NCBI RefSeq assembly: GCF_039939195.1
Contig: NZ_JBDUUH010000001.1
Location: forward strand, 620,001-684,000
DNA from: Foliimonas ilicis
GTDB lineage: Bacteria > Pseudomonadota > Alphaproteobacteria > Rhizobiales > Rhizobiaceae
Reading direction: 5' to 3'
DNA: 64,000 bases
Of the stretch, positions 55,326 to 64,000 are shown in pieces. Every line of letters begins with the position of its first letter. Position 1 is the stretch's first letter. The translations under genes and the position numbers were made by a program. The notes under the pieces are model-generated. The model made no database searches, was not told where the DNA came from, and saw only the letters and a list, made by a program, of their open reading frames with translations.

Positions 55326-56513
55326 CTAGTTGGTGCGAACGCGCGCCATGACAGGCATTGCGGGGGCCTGTGTCGGCTGCGTCGTTTTGGCGATGGCAGG
55401 CACCTGCGTTTTCTTGCCGCCCCAGCCGATGCGCGGAAGCCATTCGAGATAGTAGGCGAGCGCGAACTGCAGGGCGATGCCGGTCGAGATCAGCAGCGTA
55501 TCGTCGAGGAAGCCGCCGGGGCTGACCACTTTGCCAACCTGCGCGACCATGGCAAGCAGCGTGCCTGCAATGAAGATCGGCAGCGAATGCTTGCCTAGAA
55601 TTGCCAGCGGGTTATCGGCGCGGGTACGTGCCAGATTGGAAAGTGCCGGGATCGCCACGATCACATAGGCGATTGCCAGAACATGCAGCAGGCGCGGCGC
55701 CGAAAGGAAAGTCTTGTCGAAGCCGGTCAGCACCATAGGCAGGCCCATCGACGTATCGATGCCCCAGAAAGGCACGCGTACCCAAAGAAGCGACAGGAGC
55801 AGATAGCCGATAGCCACGCCGATCAGCAGCGGGTTCGTCGGAATCTTGCCGCCGCGGCGCACATGGACGACGCTTGCAATGCCAATCACGAAAATGAACT
55901 GCCATGAAAGCGGGTTGAGGAACCAGAAGCCATCGGTCGGATAGTTCATCGGCGCAATCTGGAATACGCCGGAAGCCAGCCACAACGCACCTGATCCAGC
56001 CACCATCAGCGACAGGCTATAGCTGCCGACAAGCAGGAACAGCGGCGTGAGGATTAACAGCACGGCATACATGGACAGAATGTTGTTGTAGCCGACCTGA
56101 TGGCCAAGCGTCGCCAGACCCCAGAGGGCTTCCGGGGTATCTGCGATGATGCGCTCGATGTTGATTGCCTTCAGAAGCTCAGGACGGGCAAAATAAATCG
56201 CCGCACCGGAGAAGATCGCCAGCGTCGCCACCGTCGTCATGATGTGCGCTACGTAAAGCACGCCTGCGCGACGCCATGTCTTGAGAGCGATGAGCAGGCG
56301 ATTGCCTGGCTGGAATTTCATGCCATAGGCCAAACCGACAGCCATACCGGAAATCAGCACAAAGGCTTCGGCGGAATCCGAAAAGCCAAGATTTTTGTGC
56401 GTGAGATACTCGTAAACTGTTCCAGGAACATGATTTACGAAGATCGTCAAAAGCGCGATCGCCCTGAACACGTCTATGCGCGTGTCGCGTTGGGATGCTG
56501 CATGAAAAGTCAT
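55326..56513 (-). CDS. opgC: OpgC-family membrane acyltransferase
   Basis: A 395-residue protein with about ten membrane helices. RDTRIDVFRAIALLTIFVNHVPG at the N-terminus and GFSDSAEAFVLISGMAVGLAYG are the OpgC-domain signatures; family members succinylate periplasmic glucans. Brucella and relatives make cyclic beta-1,2-glucans, so a glucan-modifying role is plausible but unproven; another acyl acceptor is possible. The start at 56513 is the first ATG before the signature; its ribosome site is weak. Confidence 0.82.
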   Translation of the reverse strand: MTFHAASQRDTRIDVFRAIALLTIFVNHVPGTVYEYLTHKNLGFSDSAEAFVLISGMAVGLAYGMKFQPGNRLLIALKTWRRAGVLYVAHIMTTVATLAIFSGAAIYFARPELLKAINIERIIADTPEALWGLATLGHQVGYNNILSMYAVLLILTPLFLLVGSYSLSLMVAGSGALWLASGVFQIAPMNYPTDGFWFLNPLSWQFIFVIGIASVVHVRRGGKIPTNPLLIGVAIGYLLLSLLWVRVPFWGIDTSMGLPMVLTGFDKTFLSAPRLLHVLAIAYVIVAIPALSNLARTRADNPLAILGKHSLPIFIAGTLLAMVAQVGKVVSPGGFLDDTLLISTGIALQFALAYYLEWLPRIGWGGKKTQVPAIAKTTQPTQAPAMPVMARVRTN

Positions 56514-56685
56514 AGGCGCAAACACTTTCCGGTACGAATGTCGATAACAATAAACAAGACGCATCCGCGAGTGCGTGCGGGTTGCAGGGTCTTAACGCCT
56601 ATGTGGGAAATCAGTTCGTCCAAAACGGGGTCGAAGCGGATAACAAATTGATTCAGAACATAAATATTACAAAATTATTACAGTT

Positions 56686-57456
56686 TTAAAACATGTCCTG
56701 AATGCCGTCATAGAGAAGTTTCATGGCGACCAGACCCACCGTTATGTAGGTGAATGGATAAAAGATTTCAGGTCGCATGCGCCTTACCAGCCAAGCACCT
56801 GCAAGGGTTGCTAGCGGTGCTGCGGGCATCAACACGGCGGATGCTGCAAGGTTCGTCGCGTCGAACTGGCCGAGTGCGAAATAGGGAACGAGCTTCACCG
56901 CATTCGTTATCGCGAAAAATATCGCGCTGGTGCCTGTGAATACACGCGGGTCGAGCCGCAGCGGCATGGCATAGACCTGAAAAGGCGGTCCGCCGACATG
57001 GGCGACGAAGCTCGTAAAGCCGGAAATCGTGCCCCAGAACATGCCTGCCGTGCGGTTCGGCGTAGTTGCATGGCCGCGCCCGTGCCGGAACTGCTGGTAA
57101 AGCCAGCGCCCAACGAAAATGATGGCGACTGCACCGACGATGAAGCGAATCATCCCGACAGTCACGATCGCCGCCGTCAGCCAGCCGATGGCGATGCCGA
57201 TCATCGCGCCGGGCAGCATGAAGGTCAGCGTCTGCTTGTGATAGACGCCGCGCCAGCTCCACAGGGACACGATATCCATCAGGACCATGATCGGCAAAAG
57301 AATCGCCGCTGCCTGCACCGGCGATATGACCAGCGCCATGAGCGGCACACCGACAAAGCCCACGCCGCCGCCGAAACCGCCTTTCGACAGGCCGACGAGA
57401 ATGACGGCAGGCAGCGCTACCGCGTAAAAAGCCGGGTCCGTCAGAAGCGCATTCAT
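56686..57456 (-). CDS. TauE/SafE-family membrane exporter
   Basis: A 256-residue protein with about eight membrane helices and the family blocks LVGLSKGGFGGGVGFVGVPLMAL and MFWGTISGFTSFVAHVGGPPFQVY. The two repeats of the TauE fold are clear. Relatives export sulfite, sulfoacetate or other organosulfur anions. Divergent from the thiE-like gene; no sulfur genes adjoin to narrow the substrate. Confidence 0.9.
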   Translation of the reverse strand: MNALLTDPAFYAVALPAVILVGLSKGGFGGGVGFVGVPLMALVISPVQAAAILLPIMVLMDIVSLWSWRGVYHKQTLTFMLPGAMIGIAIGWLTAAIVTVGMIRFIVGAVAIIFVGRWLYQQFRHGRGHATTPNRTAGMFWGTISGFTSFVAHVGGPPFQVYAMPLRLDPRVFTGTSAIFFAITNAVKLVPYFALGQFDATNLAASAVLMPAAPLATLAGAWLVRRMRPEIFYPFTYITVGLVAMKLLYDGIQDMF

Positions 57457-57629
57457 GGTCTTCGTCTTTCGAGAATCAGCGACGCAATCGCGCTTGCTGC
57501 AAGACGCGGATACCAGCCAACCGCGCTTGTGGAAACACGGCTGGCTGTTCAACCGTGCCGCTTTGTTCTATGCCGCGTTTGCAGCCATGCCAAAATCCGA
57601 CCAAAGTCGCGCGGCATGGGATCAAGCTC

Positions 57630-58301
57630 ATGGATGATGAAATGACAGAAGCCGCAATTCCAAAGAGATGCCGGATCGTGCTGATCGCCCCGCAAGGCGT
57701 CGATCACAAGAATTTCGAAAAGGCTTTTCGCGAAGCCGTCGCAGGCGGCGATATCGCTTCCGTCATCCTGCCGTCTTACGATCAGGGCGATGATGCTTTT
57801 CAGGCGCTCGCCGAAAAGGTCGTGCCGATCGCACAGGAAGCGGGCATCGCGACCATCATCGCGGGCGACACCCGCATTGCAGGTCGCGTTCAGGCAGATG
57901 GCATTCATGTCGAGGCCAAGCCCGCAGAGCTGATCGAAGCGATCGAGAATTTTCAGCCGCGCATGGCAGTCGGTGCCGGTGGCGCGAAAACACGTGACGA
58001 CGCGCTGGCGCTCGGTGAAGCCCGTCCCGACTATATTTTCTTCGGACGCTTCGGCTACGACAACAAGCCGGAGGCGCATTCGCGCAATCTGTCGCTTGGC
58101 ACGTGGTGGGCGGAGATGATCCAGATTCCCTGCATCGTTCTTGCCGGTTCGGACCTTGCCTCGGTCGAGGCCGTTGCGGCGACGGGCGCGGAGTTCGTTG
58201 CACTTTCGAGCGCGGTTTTCGGCGAGGGTATCGATCCGCGTGAAGCGGTTGCGCGGGCAAACGCCATTCTTGACGAAACAGCGCCGAGGCTTGCGGATTG
58301 A
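57630..58301 (+). CDS. thiE: Thiamine phosphate synthase-like protein
   Basis: A 223-residue TIM-barrel protein of the ThiE/TenI superfamily. DGIHVE and GAGGAKTRDDALALGEARPDYIFFGRFG correspond to the pyrophosphate- and thiazole-binding region, and GAEFVALSSAVF is the C-terminal phosphate loop. It would join HMP-PP with thiazole phosphate. Length and the divergent N-terminus leave open a TenI-like role. Starts at 57630 or 57642 are both possible. The stop overlaps the Sel1 gene start. Confidence 0.78.
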   Translation: MDDEMTEAAIPKRCRIVLIAPQGVDHKNFEKAFREAVAGGDIASVILPSYDQGDDAFQALAEKVVPIAQEAGIATIIAGDTRIAGRVQADGIHVEAKPAELIEAIENFQPRMAVGAGGAKTRDDALALGEARPDYIFFGRFGYDNKPEAHSRNLSLGTWWAEMIQIPCIVLAGSDLASVEAVAATGAEFVALSSAVFGEGIDPREAVARANAILDETAPRLAD

Positions 58302-59335
58302 TGATGTCGGGCAGAAGCGGTGTTGGATTGCTGTTTGCGGCTGCATTGGTTTTTGCAGCGGCGACAATGGCTCATGCCGTAGAAAGCGAAGCGGAAGAGA
58401 GCGGCGGCAATTTGCCGTTTCCGGGCAGCGAGATCGATCCCGACCGTTTCGGTCCAGCACCCACAACGCCTGAAAATCTCGATCCCCAGCGGTTCGGCGG
58501 CAGGCCATCCGATGAAGCTTACGGCGCGTTCCAGCGCGGGCTTTACAAGACGGCCCTGAACCTTGCCATGCCGCGCGCCAATAATGGCGATCCGGCTGCG
58601 CAGACGCTTGTCGCGGAAATCCTTTCGCGCGGGCTGGGCACGCCGCGCAACGAGGCGGAAGCCGCGAAATGGTATGCGAAGGCCGCCGAGCAAGGCATTC
58701 CGGAAGCGCAATTCCAATATTCGCTGATGCTGCTCGATGGAAATTTCGTCAAAAGAGACGAAAACGAAGCCTATGCGCTGCTGCAGGCGTCTGCGGAGGC
58801 CGGAAATCGTCTCGCCCAGTTCAATTTCGCGCAGCTTCTCGTTCAGCGCGAGCCGGGCGAGGAGGGTTTCCGCAAGGCTGTTCCCTATTATGAACGCGCC
58901 GCCCAAACCGGCCTGGCAGACGCGCAATATGCGATGTCGCAGATCTACGCGAACGGCATTGGCGGCAAAACTCAGGATGATGCCGAGGCGCGGCGTTTCC
59001 TCGAACTCGCGGCCCGCCAGAATTACGATACCGCACAGCTCGATCTCGGCACATGGAATGTTGAAGGCCGTGGCGGCGACAAGGACGAGAAGGCCGGTTT
59101 CCGCTGGATGCGGATTGCGGCCGAAGGCGGCAATGTCGCCGCGCAGAACAGATTGGCGAAACTCTACCTGAACGGCATCGGCACCGATCCGAATTCGATC
59201 CTTGCCGCAGCCTGGTACATGGTCGCGCAACGCGCGGGTCTGCGTGACACGTCCATGGACAACTTCCTGCACGGGTTGACCGATGAGGAAGAGAAGCAGG
59301 CGGCTGACCGGGCAAATCTCATGCAGACACGCTAG
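58301..59335 (+). CDS. Secreted Sel1-repeat protein
   Basis: A 344-residue protein with signal peptide (LLFAAALVFAAATMAHA). From about residue 75 it is a solenoid of Sel1-like repeats: AAKWYAKAAEQGIPEAQFQYSLM, AYALLQASAEAGNRLAQFNFA, AVPYYERAAQTGLADAQYAMS, GFRWMRIAAEGGNVAAQNRLA. Such proteins are periplasmic scaffolds; ExoR of rhizobia is one example, but no equivalence is claimed. ATG 58301 shares a base with the preceding stop (TGATG). Confidence 0.9.
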   Translation: MMSGRSGVGLLFAAALVFAAATMAHAVESEAEESGGNLPFPGSEIDPDRFGPAPTTPENLDPQRFGGRPSDEAYGAFQRGLYKTALNLAMPRANNGDPAAQTLVAEILSRGLGTPRNEAEAAKWYAKAAEQGIPEAQFQYSLMLLDGNFVKRDENEAYALLQASAEAGNRLAQFNFAQLLVQREPGEEGFRKAVPYYERAAQTGLADAQYAMSQIYANGIGGKTQDDAEARRFLELAARQNYDTAQLDLGTWNVEGRGGDKDEKAGFRWMRIAAEGGNVAAQNRLAKLYLNGIGTDPNSILAAAWYMVAQRAGLRDTSMDNFLHGLTDEEEKQAADRANLMQTR

Positions 59336-59443
59336 GCGTCATCTGCTCGACATTTAGCCGCTCTCTTGCCTCTTTCCCCTTTTTGTGGTCTTGAAGCGCG
59401 AAATCGCCTTCGGGCCGACAACTCCATTCCGGAATCCATAATA

Positions 59444-60010
59444 ATGGCCAAGATCAACGGCAATGAAATCCGTCCAGGCAATGTCATCGAACATGATGGC
59501 GGCCTCTGGGTGGCGGTGAAGACCAATGCGGTGAAGCCTGGCAAGGGCGGCGCCTACAATCAGGTCGAGCTCAAGAACCTCATCAACGGCACCAAGCTCA
59601 ACGAGCGTTTCCGCGCTGCTGAGACCGTCGACAAGGTTCGTCTCGAGCAGAAGGATTTCTCCTTCCTGTACGAGCAGGGCGAAGCGCTGATCTTCATGGA
59701 TACCGAAAGCTACGAGCAGCTCGAACTGCAGAAAGAATTCGTCGGCGACCGCGCTGCCTTTCTTCAGGACGGCATGATGGTGACCGTCGAGCTTTACGAA
59801 GAAAAGCCGATCGGCATTTCGCTGCCGGATCAGGTCACGCTGACGATCACCGAAGCCGATCCGGTCGTCAAAGGCCAGACTGCCGCGTCGTCCTACAAGC
59901 CGGCTGTTCTCGAAAACGGAATCCGCGTTCTGGTTCCGCCCTTCATCTCGTCGGGCGAGCGCATCATCGTGGACACCAACGAACTCACCTACGTCCGTCG
60001 CGCGGACTGA
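59444..60010 (+). CDS. efp: Elongation factor P
   Basis: A 188-residue three-domain beta protein. Domain I loop KPGKGGAYNQ carries Lys34, the residue lysylated by EpmA in many bacteria. Domains II and III end with the signature EKPIGISLPDQVTLTI and GERIIVDTNELTYVRR. The start ATG 59444 gives the usual N-terminus MAKINGNEIRPG. Relieves ribosome stalling at polyproline, of which TolA and the gene at 16165 are rich. Followed by suhB after 26 bases. Confidence 0.97.
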   Translation: MAKINGNEIRPGNVIEHDGGLWVAVKTNAVKPGKGGAYNQVELKNLINGTKLNERFRAAETVDKVRLEQKDFSFLYEQGEALIFMDTESYEQLELQKEFVGDRAAFLQDGMMVTVELYEEKPIGISLPDQVTLTITEADPVVKGQTAASSYKPAVLENGIRVLVPPFISSGERIIVDTNELTYVRRAD

Positions 60011-60036
60011 TTTTTACCCGTTCGGAGTAATAGAGA

Positions 60037-60840
60037 ATGGCGCGTTCGGCGATCCTCAATGTCATGGTTCAAGCCGCAATGAAGGCTGGCCGTTCGCTCG
60101 CCCGCGATTTCGGCGAAGTGCAGAATTTGCAGGTTTCGCTGAAAGGTCCGGGTGATTTCGTCACGCAGGCCGACCGCAAGGCCGAGGAAGTCCTGTTCAC
60201 CGAATTGCAGCGCGGCCGTCCGGGCTACTCCTTCCTGATGGAAGAGCGCGGCGTGGTCGAAGGCGAAGACAGCCAGCATCGCTGGATCGTCGATCCACTC
60301 GACGGCACGACGAATTTCCTTCACGGCCTGCCTATTTTCTCGATCTCCATCGCGCTGGAGCGTCAGGGCCAGATCGTCGCCGGTGTCATCTACAATCCGG
60401 CGATGGACGAGCTTTACACCGCAGAACGTGGCGGCGGTGCCTTCATGAATGATCGCCGCTTGCGCGTTTCGGGCCGCACCAAGCTTTCCGATTGTGTCAT
60501 CGGCACCGGTATTCCGCATCTTGGACGCGGACATCACGGCAATTACCTGGTCGAGCTGCGCAATGTCATGGCCGATACGGCGGGTGTGCGCCGTCTCGGT
60601 TCGGCAGCGCTTGATCTCGCCTATGTTGCCGCTGGCCGCATGGACGGTTTCTGGGAACAGCCCCTTTCGCCATGGGATATTGCGGCAGGCATGCTTCTGG
60701 TTCGCGAGGCTGGCGGTTTCGTTTCCGACAAGGATGGCGGGCAGAACATGTTCGATGATGGTTCCATCGTCGTCGGCAATGAAGCGATCCATCGGGCGCT
60801 TCTGAAAACGCTGAAAAGGCCGATCAGCCCGCGCAGCTAA
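60037..60840 (+). CDS. suhB: Inositol monophosphatase-family protein SuhB
   Basis: A 267-residue Mg-dependent phosphatase. MEERG (metal Glu), VDPLDGTTNFLHG (metal Asp residues) and WEQPLSPWDIAAGMLLVREAGG (second motif) are all intact. SuhB also acts with NusA/NusB in rRNA antitermination in E. coli, which may be relevant next to translation gene efp. GGAG lies before the ATG. Confidence 0.94.
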   Translation: MARSAILNVMVQAAMKAGRSLARDFGEVQNLQVSLKGPGDFVTQADRKAEEVLFTELQRGRPGYSFLMEERGVVEGEDSQHRWIVDPLDGTTNFLHGLPIFSISIALERQGQIVAGVIYNPAMDELYTAERGGGAFMNDRRLRVSGRTKLSDCVIGTGIPHLGRGHHGNYLVELRNVMADTAGVRRLGSAALDLAYVAAGRMDGFWEQPLSPWDIAAGMLLVREAGGFVSDKDGGQNMFDDGSIVVGNEAIHRALLKTLKRPISPRS

Positions 60841-60938
60841 ACCTTTTCCGCACAGCCCTCGAACGCGCCTTTCAATTTCGTCATAAATCCGTTTAGGATT
60901 GGCGGCACGTTAAGTGCCGCTACGGAATCGGGACGCGC

Positions 60939-61964
60939 ATGGCTTTGTTGAGATATTTTGGTGTCGGAAGAGCGTCGGACGTTATCGAATACGATCCGCA
61001 CAAGCTTTCGAGCCCGCAGGTTTTCTTGCTGTCCATGCTGGTGTTTCTGGCCATTGTCGCGTTCATCGCGGCGATCCTGACGCGGCAGATCAGCTCGGCC
61101 TTCACCACAAATCCGGGGTTGAACGGCCTCATTCTTGGCGTGCTGGTCGTCGGCATCCTGCTTGCCTTTGCGCAGGTCATCCGTCTTTTCCGCGAAATTC
61201 GCTGGGTCAATTCCTTTCGAGCGGGCACCGATGCTGCCGATCCGATCCTGCTTGCACCGATGCGCGCGATGGTCAGCCGGTCGTCCAACGTCGCCTTCTC
61301 GACCAATTCGATGCGCTCGATCCTCGATTCCATCGCGACGCGCCTCGATGAAAGCCGCGATATTTCGCGCTATCTGATCGGCCTTCTGGTGTTTCTCGGC
61401 CTTTTGGGTACGTTTTGGGGCCTGTTGCAGACCATCGGTTCCATCGGCGAGACAATCCAGTCGCTGGACCCCGGCTCGGGCGACACGAATGCCGTTCTGG
61501 AATCGTTGAAGGCTGGCCTTGCCTCGCCGCTCGAAGGCATGGGCACGGCGTTTTCGTCCTCGCTGTTCGGCCTTGCAGGCTCTCTGGTGCTCGGCTTCCT
61601 CGACCTTCAGGCCGGTCGCGCGCAGACGCGCTTCTACACCGAGCTCGAAAACTGGCTCTCTTCCGTCACCGATCTGTCTTCCGACATTGCCATAGCTGCC
61701 CCGGCAGGCACGTCGGAATCCTCGGAAGAACTCAAGCTTCTGTCGGAGCGCATGCGCGCGCTTCAGGAGAACGGCTCGTCCAATCCGCGTGTTGCGGCGG
61801 CCATGTCGAGCTTGGCTGACGGCATTTCCGGGCTGGTGAAAAACATGCGCAATGAGCAGCAGATGATGCGCGACTGGGTCGAATCCCAGTCGGAAGAGCA
61901 GAAGAAAATGCGCGAAACGCTCGAAAAAATTGCCGATGCTCTGAAGAAGCAGGGCGCCAAATAA
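60939..61964 (+). CDS. Non-flagellar MotA/TolQ/ExbB-like channel protein
   Basis: A 341-residue protein. Four hydrophobic segments at about 28-50, 63-84, 142-163 and 183-205; the last two with LVFLGLLGTFWGLLQTIG and GMGTAFSSSLFGLAGSLVLG match the core helices of the MotA/TolQ/ExbB proton-channel superfamily. The C-terminus (about 230-341) is a charged helical region. One base separates it from the OmpA-like partner. No flagellar gene is near. Conserved in Rhizobiales to my recollection; function unknown. Confidence 0.85.
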   Translation: MALLRYFGVGRASDVIEYDPHKLSSPQVFLLSMLVFLAIVAFIAAILTRQISSAFTTNPGLNGLILGVLVVGILLAFAQVIRLFREIRWVNSFRAGTDAADPILLAPMRAMVSRSSNVAFSTNSMRSILDSIATRLDESRDISRYLIGLLVFLGLLGTFWGLLQTIGSIGETIQSLDPGSGDTNAVLESLKAGLASPLEGMGTAFSSSLFGLAGSLVLGFLDLQAGRAQTRFYTELENWLSSVTDLSSDIAIAAPAGTSESSEELKLLSERMRALQENGSSNPRVAAAMSSLADGISGLVKNMRNEQQMMRDWVESQSEEQKKMRETLEKIADALKKQGAK

Positions 61965-61965
61965 C

Positions 61966-62994
61966 ATGGCGCTTGGCCGTAGAAGAACAGATCGACGCAT
62001 CGATTATTGGCCGGGTTTCGTCGATGCGCTTTCGACGCTTCTTCTGGCCATCATGTTTCTTCTGTCGGTCTTCGTGCTGGCGCAGTTTCTGCTCAGCCGT
62101 GAAATCAGCGGCAAGGATGAAGTGCTCAGCCGCCTGAACTCGCAGATCAACGAGCTGACGCAGTTGCTGGCGCTGGAGCGCTCGAACACGCAGGACACCG
62201 AGGATACGATTGCGAACCTTCGCGCTTCGCTTTCCGCCGTCGAGAGCGACAAGACCCGGCTGGAGCAATTGCTGTCGCAAGGGGCGGGTGCTGGCGCGCA
62301 GGCCGATGCGCGCATCGGCACGCTGAGCGGCGAACTCGACAATGAGCGTCAGGTCAGCCAGCGCGCGCTGTCGCAGGTCGAAATCCTCAACCAGCAGATC
62401 GCAGCGCTTCGCCGTCAGATCGGCGCGCTCGAAGAGGCGCTCGATGCCTCGGAATCGCGCGACCGCGAATCCAACACCAAGATCGCCGATCTCGGGCGTC
62501 GCCTGAATGTGGCGCTGGCGCAGCGCGTGCAGGAGCTGAACCGCTATCGTTCGGATTTCTTCGGACGTTTGCGTGAAATTCTCTCGGATCGCGAAAACAT
62601 ACGCATCGTCGGCGACCGCTTCGTGTTCCAGTCGGAAGTCCTGTTCCCGGTCGGCTCCGAGGTCATCAATGATGCGGGGCGGGTCGAGATGAAGAAGCTG
62701 GCCGATGCGATCATCGAGCTCCAGAAGGAGATTCCGCCGGAAATCAACTGGGTGCTGCGCGTCGATGGCCACACCGATGATACGCCGCTTTCCGGTTCGG
62801 GCCGCTACCGTGACAATTGGGAATTGTCGTCGGCGCGTTCGACATCGGTGGTCAAATATCTGATCGAAAACGGGGTTCCGGCAAACCGTCTGGTGGCGGC
62901 TGGCTTCGGCGAATATCAGCCGCTCGACCCGTCGAATACTCCTGAAGCGCGCAACAGAAACCGTCGTATCGAACTCAAGCTGACCGAGCGCTGA
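61966..62994 (+). CDS. MotB/OmpA-like peptidoglycan-binding partner
   Basis: A 342-residue protein. One N-terminal membrane helix (about 20-44, with Asp20 just before it), a long coiled coil (about 50-190; SQINELTQLLALERSNTQ, QIAALRRQIGALEEALDAS), and a C-terminal OmpA domain (about 205-342; FPVGSEVINDAGRVEM, RVDGHTDDTPLSG, NRRIEL). This is the plan of MotB-type stators extended by a coiled coil. Its stop abuts the convergent DUF1304 gene with no gap. Confidence 0.88.
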   Translation: MALGRRRTDRRIDYWPGFVDALSTLLLAIMFLLSVFVLAQFLLSREISGKDEVLSRLNSQINELTQLLALERSNTQDTEDTIANLRASLSAVESDKTRLEQLLSQGAGAGAQADARIGTLSGELDNERQVSQRALSQVEILNQQIAALRRQIGALEEALDASESRDRESNTKIADLGRRLNVALAQRVQELNRYRSDFFGRLREILSDRENIRIVGDRFVFQSEVLFPVGSEVINDAGRVEMKKLADAIIELQKEIPPEINWVLRVDGHTDDTPLSGSGRYRDNWELSSARSTSVVKYLIENGVPANRLVAAGFGEYQPLDPSNTPEARNRNRRIELKLTER

Positions 62995-63342
62995 TTACAG
63001 GCCTGCCAGCAAAGCGGCGAGTGCCAGCGCTGCGGGCAGCGCCTGAACGAACAGGATCTTGCGCCCGACAGTCACCGCGCCATAAAGCCCGGCAATGATC
63101 ACGCAGATCAGAAAAAACATCTTGAAGTCGTTGGCGGCCTGCAACAGACCCCAGATGAGTCCGGCAGCCAGAAACCCGTTATAAAGCCCCTGATTGGCTG
63201 CCAGCGTTTTCGTCTGCGCGGCGAATTCCGGCGTCAGTTTGAACGTGCGCAGACCCGCTGGCTTGTCCCAAAGCACCATTTCCAGAACGACGATGTAGAC
63301 ATGAATGGCGGCGACAATGCCGATCAGTGTGTTGGAAATCAC
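62995..63342 (-). CDS. DUF1304 membrane protein
   Basis: A 115-residue protein with four membrane helices; the N-terminus IVAAIHVYIVVLEMVLWDKPAG and middle LAANQGLYNGFLAAGLIWGL are DUF1304 signatures. Start is GTG with GAGGGG upstream. Function unknown. Confidence 0.9.
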   Translation of the reverse strand: MISNTLIGIVAAIHVYIVVLEMVLWDKPAGLRTFKLTPEFAAQTKTLAANQGLYNGFLAAGLIWGLLQAANDFKMFFLICVIIAGLYGAVTVGRKILFVQALPAALALAALLAGL

Positions 63343-63649
63343 GGCGCGCCCCTCAAAGCATGTTCAGCTTTCAGAACGATCGACTGAGGCGGTTTATTTT
63401 TCAAGGACGATTTCAAATGCCTTTGAAAATTCAGCCTTATTTCGGGCGAAGCCACAGGATTTGGGCGAGATCGGCCCTGCAAAAATTATCTTTTCGTAAT
63501 TTGTGAGGCGTGGCGGAGAGGCATAGTCTCACACTCACAGGCTGGGAATTGCCGGCGGTGCGGGATGCATCGCGACGCGACAAAACCGGACGGCCTGATG
63601 CCGGGAGCAGGACGCATTATGTCCGTTCCCATTCTCGGAGATGCAGGTC
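63343..63649. other. Intergenic stretch between divergent genes
   Basis: About 300 bases with no credible CDS or clear promoter consensus. Nothing notable was seen beyond AT-rich patches near 63420 and 63485. Confidence 0.5.
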
Positions 63650-64000
63650 ATGCACTCTTTCCTCGTCAAGACGGCTCTTGCCGCAGCACTCCTCTCGACC
63701 TCCCTCGGCGTGTCCTTCGCTGCCCCGCCCGACAACACCACATCGTTGCATCTCGGCGCGACTGTCGACCAGATACCGCCACCGGACAATTTGGCGACAA
63801 ACTCGACCATGCCTCACCATATGAGCCAAGCGGGCACGATGCGACCGCGGCTTCAGCGGATCACCAATGAGATTGGTCGCGCCGATCATCGTATCGCCGT
63901 CGACCGTTCGCACGGTTATCTGAGCAGGGTTGAGGCGCAAAAGGTTCGACAAGAAGCAAGGATGATCGAACACAATGCGCGCGTTGCCGCAAACCATCAC
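63650..64000 (+). CDS. Secreted protein, cut by the window end (partial)
   Basis: ATG 63650 lies nine bases after CGGAG; a second ATG at 63641 abuts that site and is less likely. Signal peptide MHSFLVKTALAAALLSTSLG with cleavage after SFA. The mature part is polar, then basic and helical (RPRLQRITNEIGRADHRIAV, RVEAQKVRQEARMIEHNARV). The 117 codons present have no stop. No family recognised; probably periplasmic. Confidence 0.75.
   Translation, partial: MHSFLVKTALAAALLSTSLGVSFAAPPDNTTSLHLGATVDQIPPPDNLATNSTMPHHMSQAGTMRPRLQRITNEIGRADHRIAVDRSHGYLSRVEAQKVRQEARMIEHNARVAANHH

Noticed and set aside
56594..56618. EcfG-like promoter upstream of opgC (minus strand, CGAAC-N16-CGTT)
   Set aside because: One mismatch in the invariant GGAA core and no supporting context.
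60939..62994. Zorya-type anti-phage system (ZorA/ZorB)
   Set aside because: The pair has the right two folds, but no ZorC or ZorD/ZorE helicase or nuclease is adjacent. The neighbours are efp, suhB and DUF1304, so it is treated as a housekeeping-type pair.

Overview
The window looks like a chromosomal segment of an alphaproteobacterium of the order Rhizobiales, most likely family Brucellaceae (Brucella/Ochrobactrum group). The reasons are two Omp25/Omp31-type porin-like barrels, an Omp16-type Pal, a CarD/CdnL protein, a second-type RpoH, an rrn operon ending in initiator tRNA-Met, a 23S rRNA with an elongated helix 9, and CtrA, GcrA/CcrM and EcfG-type control signals. Identification is from remembered family features only; no search was run.

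Layout. 1-9 kb: end of a short-chain dehydrogenase, aquaporin, Suv3-like helicase with an S4 protein, ferredoxin FdxA, CarD, RpoH2 behind an EcfG-type promoter, and an M48 lipoprotein protease. 9-16 kb: a TPP-riboswitch-controlled thiBPQ importer divergent from thiamine pyrophosphokinase, an Uup-type ABC-F ATPase, then an 800-base gene-poor stretch with a palindromic repeat and a structured element. 16-24 kb: a membrane-anchored repeat-rich protein, purA, an EamA transporter, a RHH/PIN toxin-antitoxin pair, serA and serC (serC with a leader hairpin pair). 24-26.4 kb: small proteins, one with a second EcfG-type promoter, and the first Omp25-like gene with a CtrA box. 27-33 kb: the rrn operon. 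34-47 kb: the second Omp25-like gene (CtrA box), glmM, ftsH, tilS, cpoB, pal, tolBARQ, yihY, ybgC. 47-53 kb: a secreted GH5 hydrolase and the ruvCAB locus, which carries an AbrB/PIN toxin-antitoxin pair between ruvC and ruvA and a low-GC HEPN-like gene between ruvA and ruvB. 53-55 kb: an RcdA-family gene and a small RNA, each behind a perfect CtrA box, then an acyl-CoA synthetase. 55-64 kb: OpgC-type membrane protein, TauE exporter, thiamine phosphate synthase-like gene, Sel1 protein, efp, suhB, a MotA/MotB-like pair, a DUF1304 protein and a secreted protein cut by the window end.

How parts work together. Most of the DNA is housekeeping: envelope constriction and integrity (Tol-Pal, FtsH, GlmM), thiamine uptake, activation and probably synthesis, serine synthesis, recombination (RuvABC), and ribosomal RNA. 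Layered on it is a regulatory theme. Four perfect TTAA-N7-TTAA CtrA boxes lie upstream of two outer-membrane genes, the rcdA-like gene and an sRNA. A cluster of seven GANTC (CcrM) sites lies before the helicase gene. Two GGAAC-N16-CGTT general-stress promoters lie before rpoH2 and a small membrane protein gene.

The least ordinary items are the ruv locus with its two insertions, the CtrA-box sRNA, the GANTC cluster, and the structured element near 15.6 kb. No CRISPR array, insertion sequence, prophage or canonical multi-gene defence island was seen.
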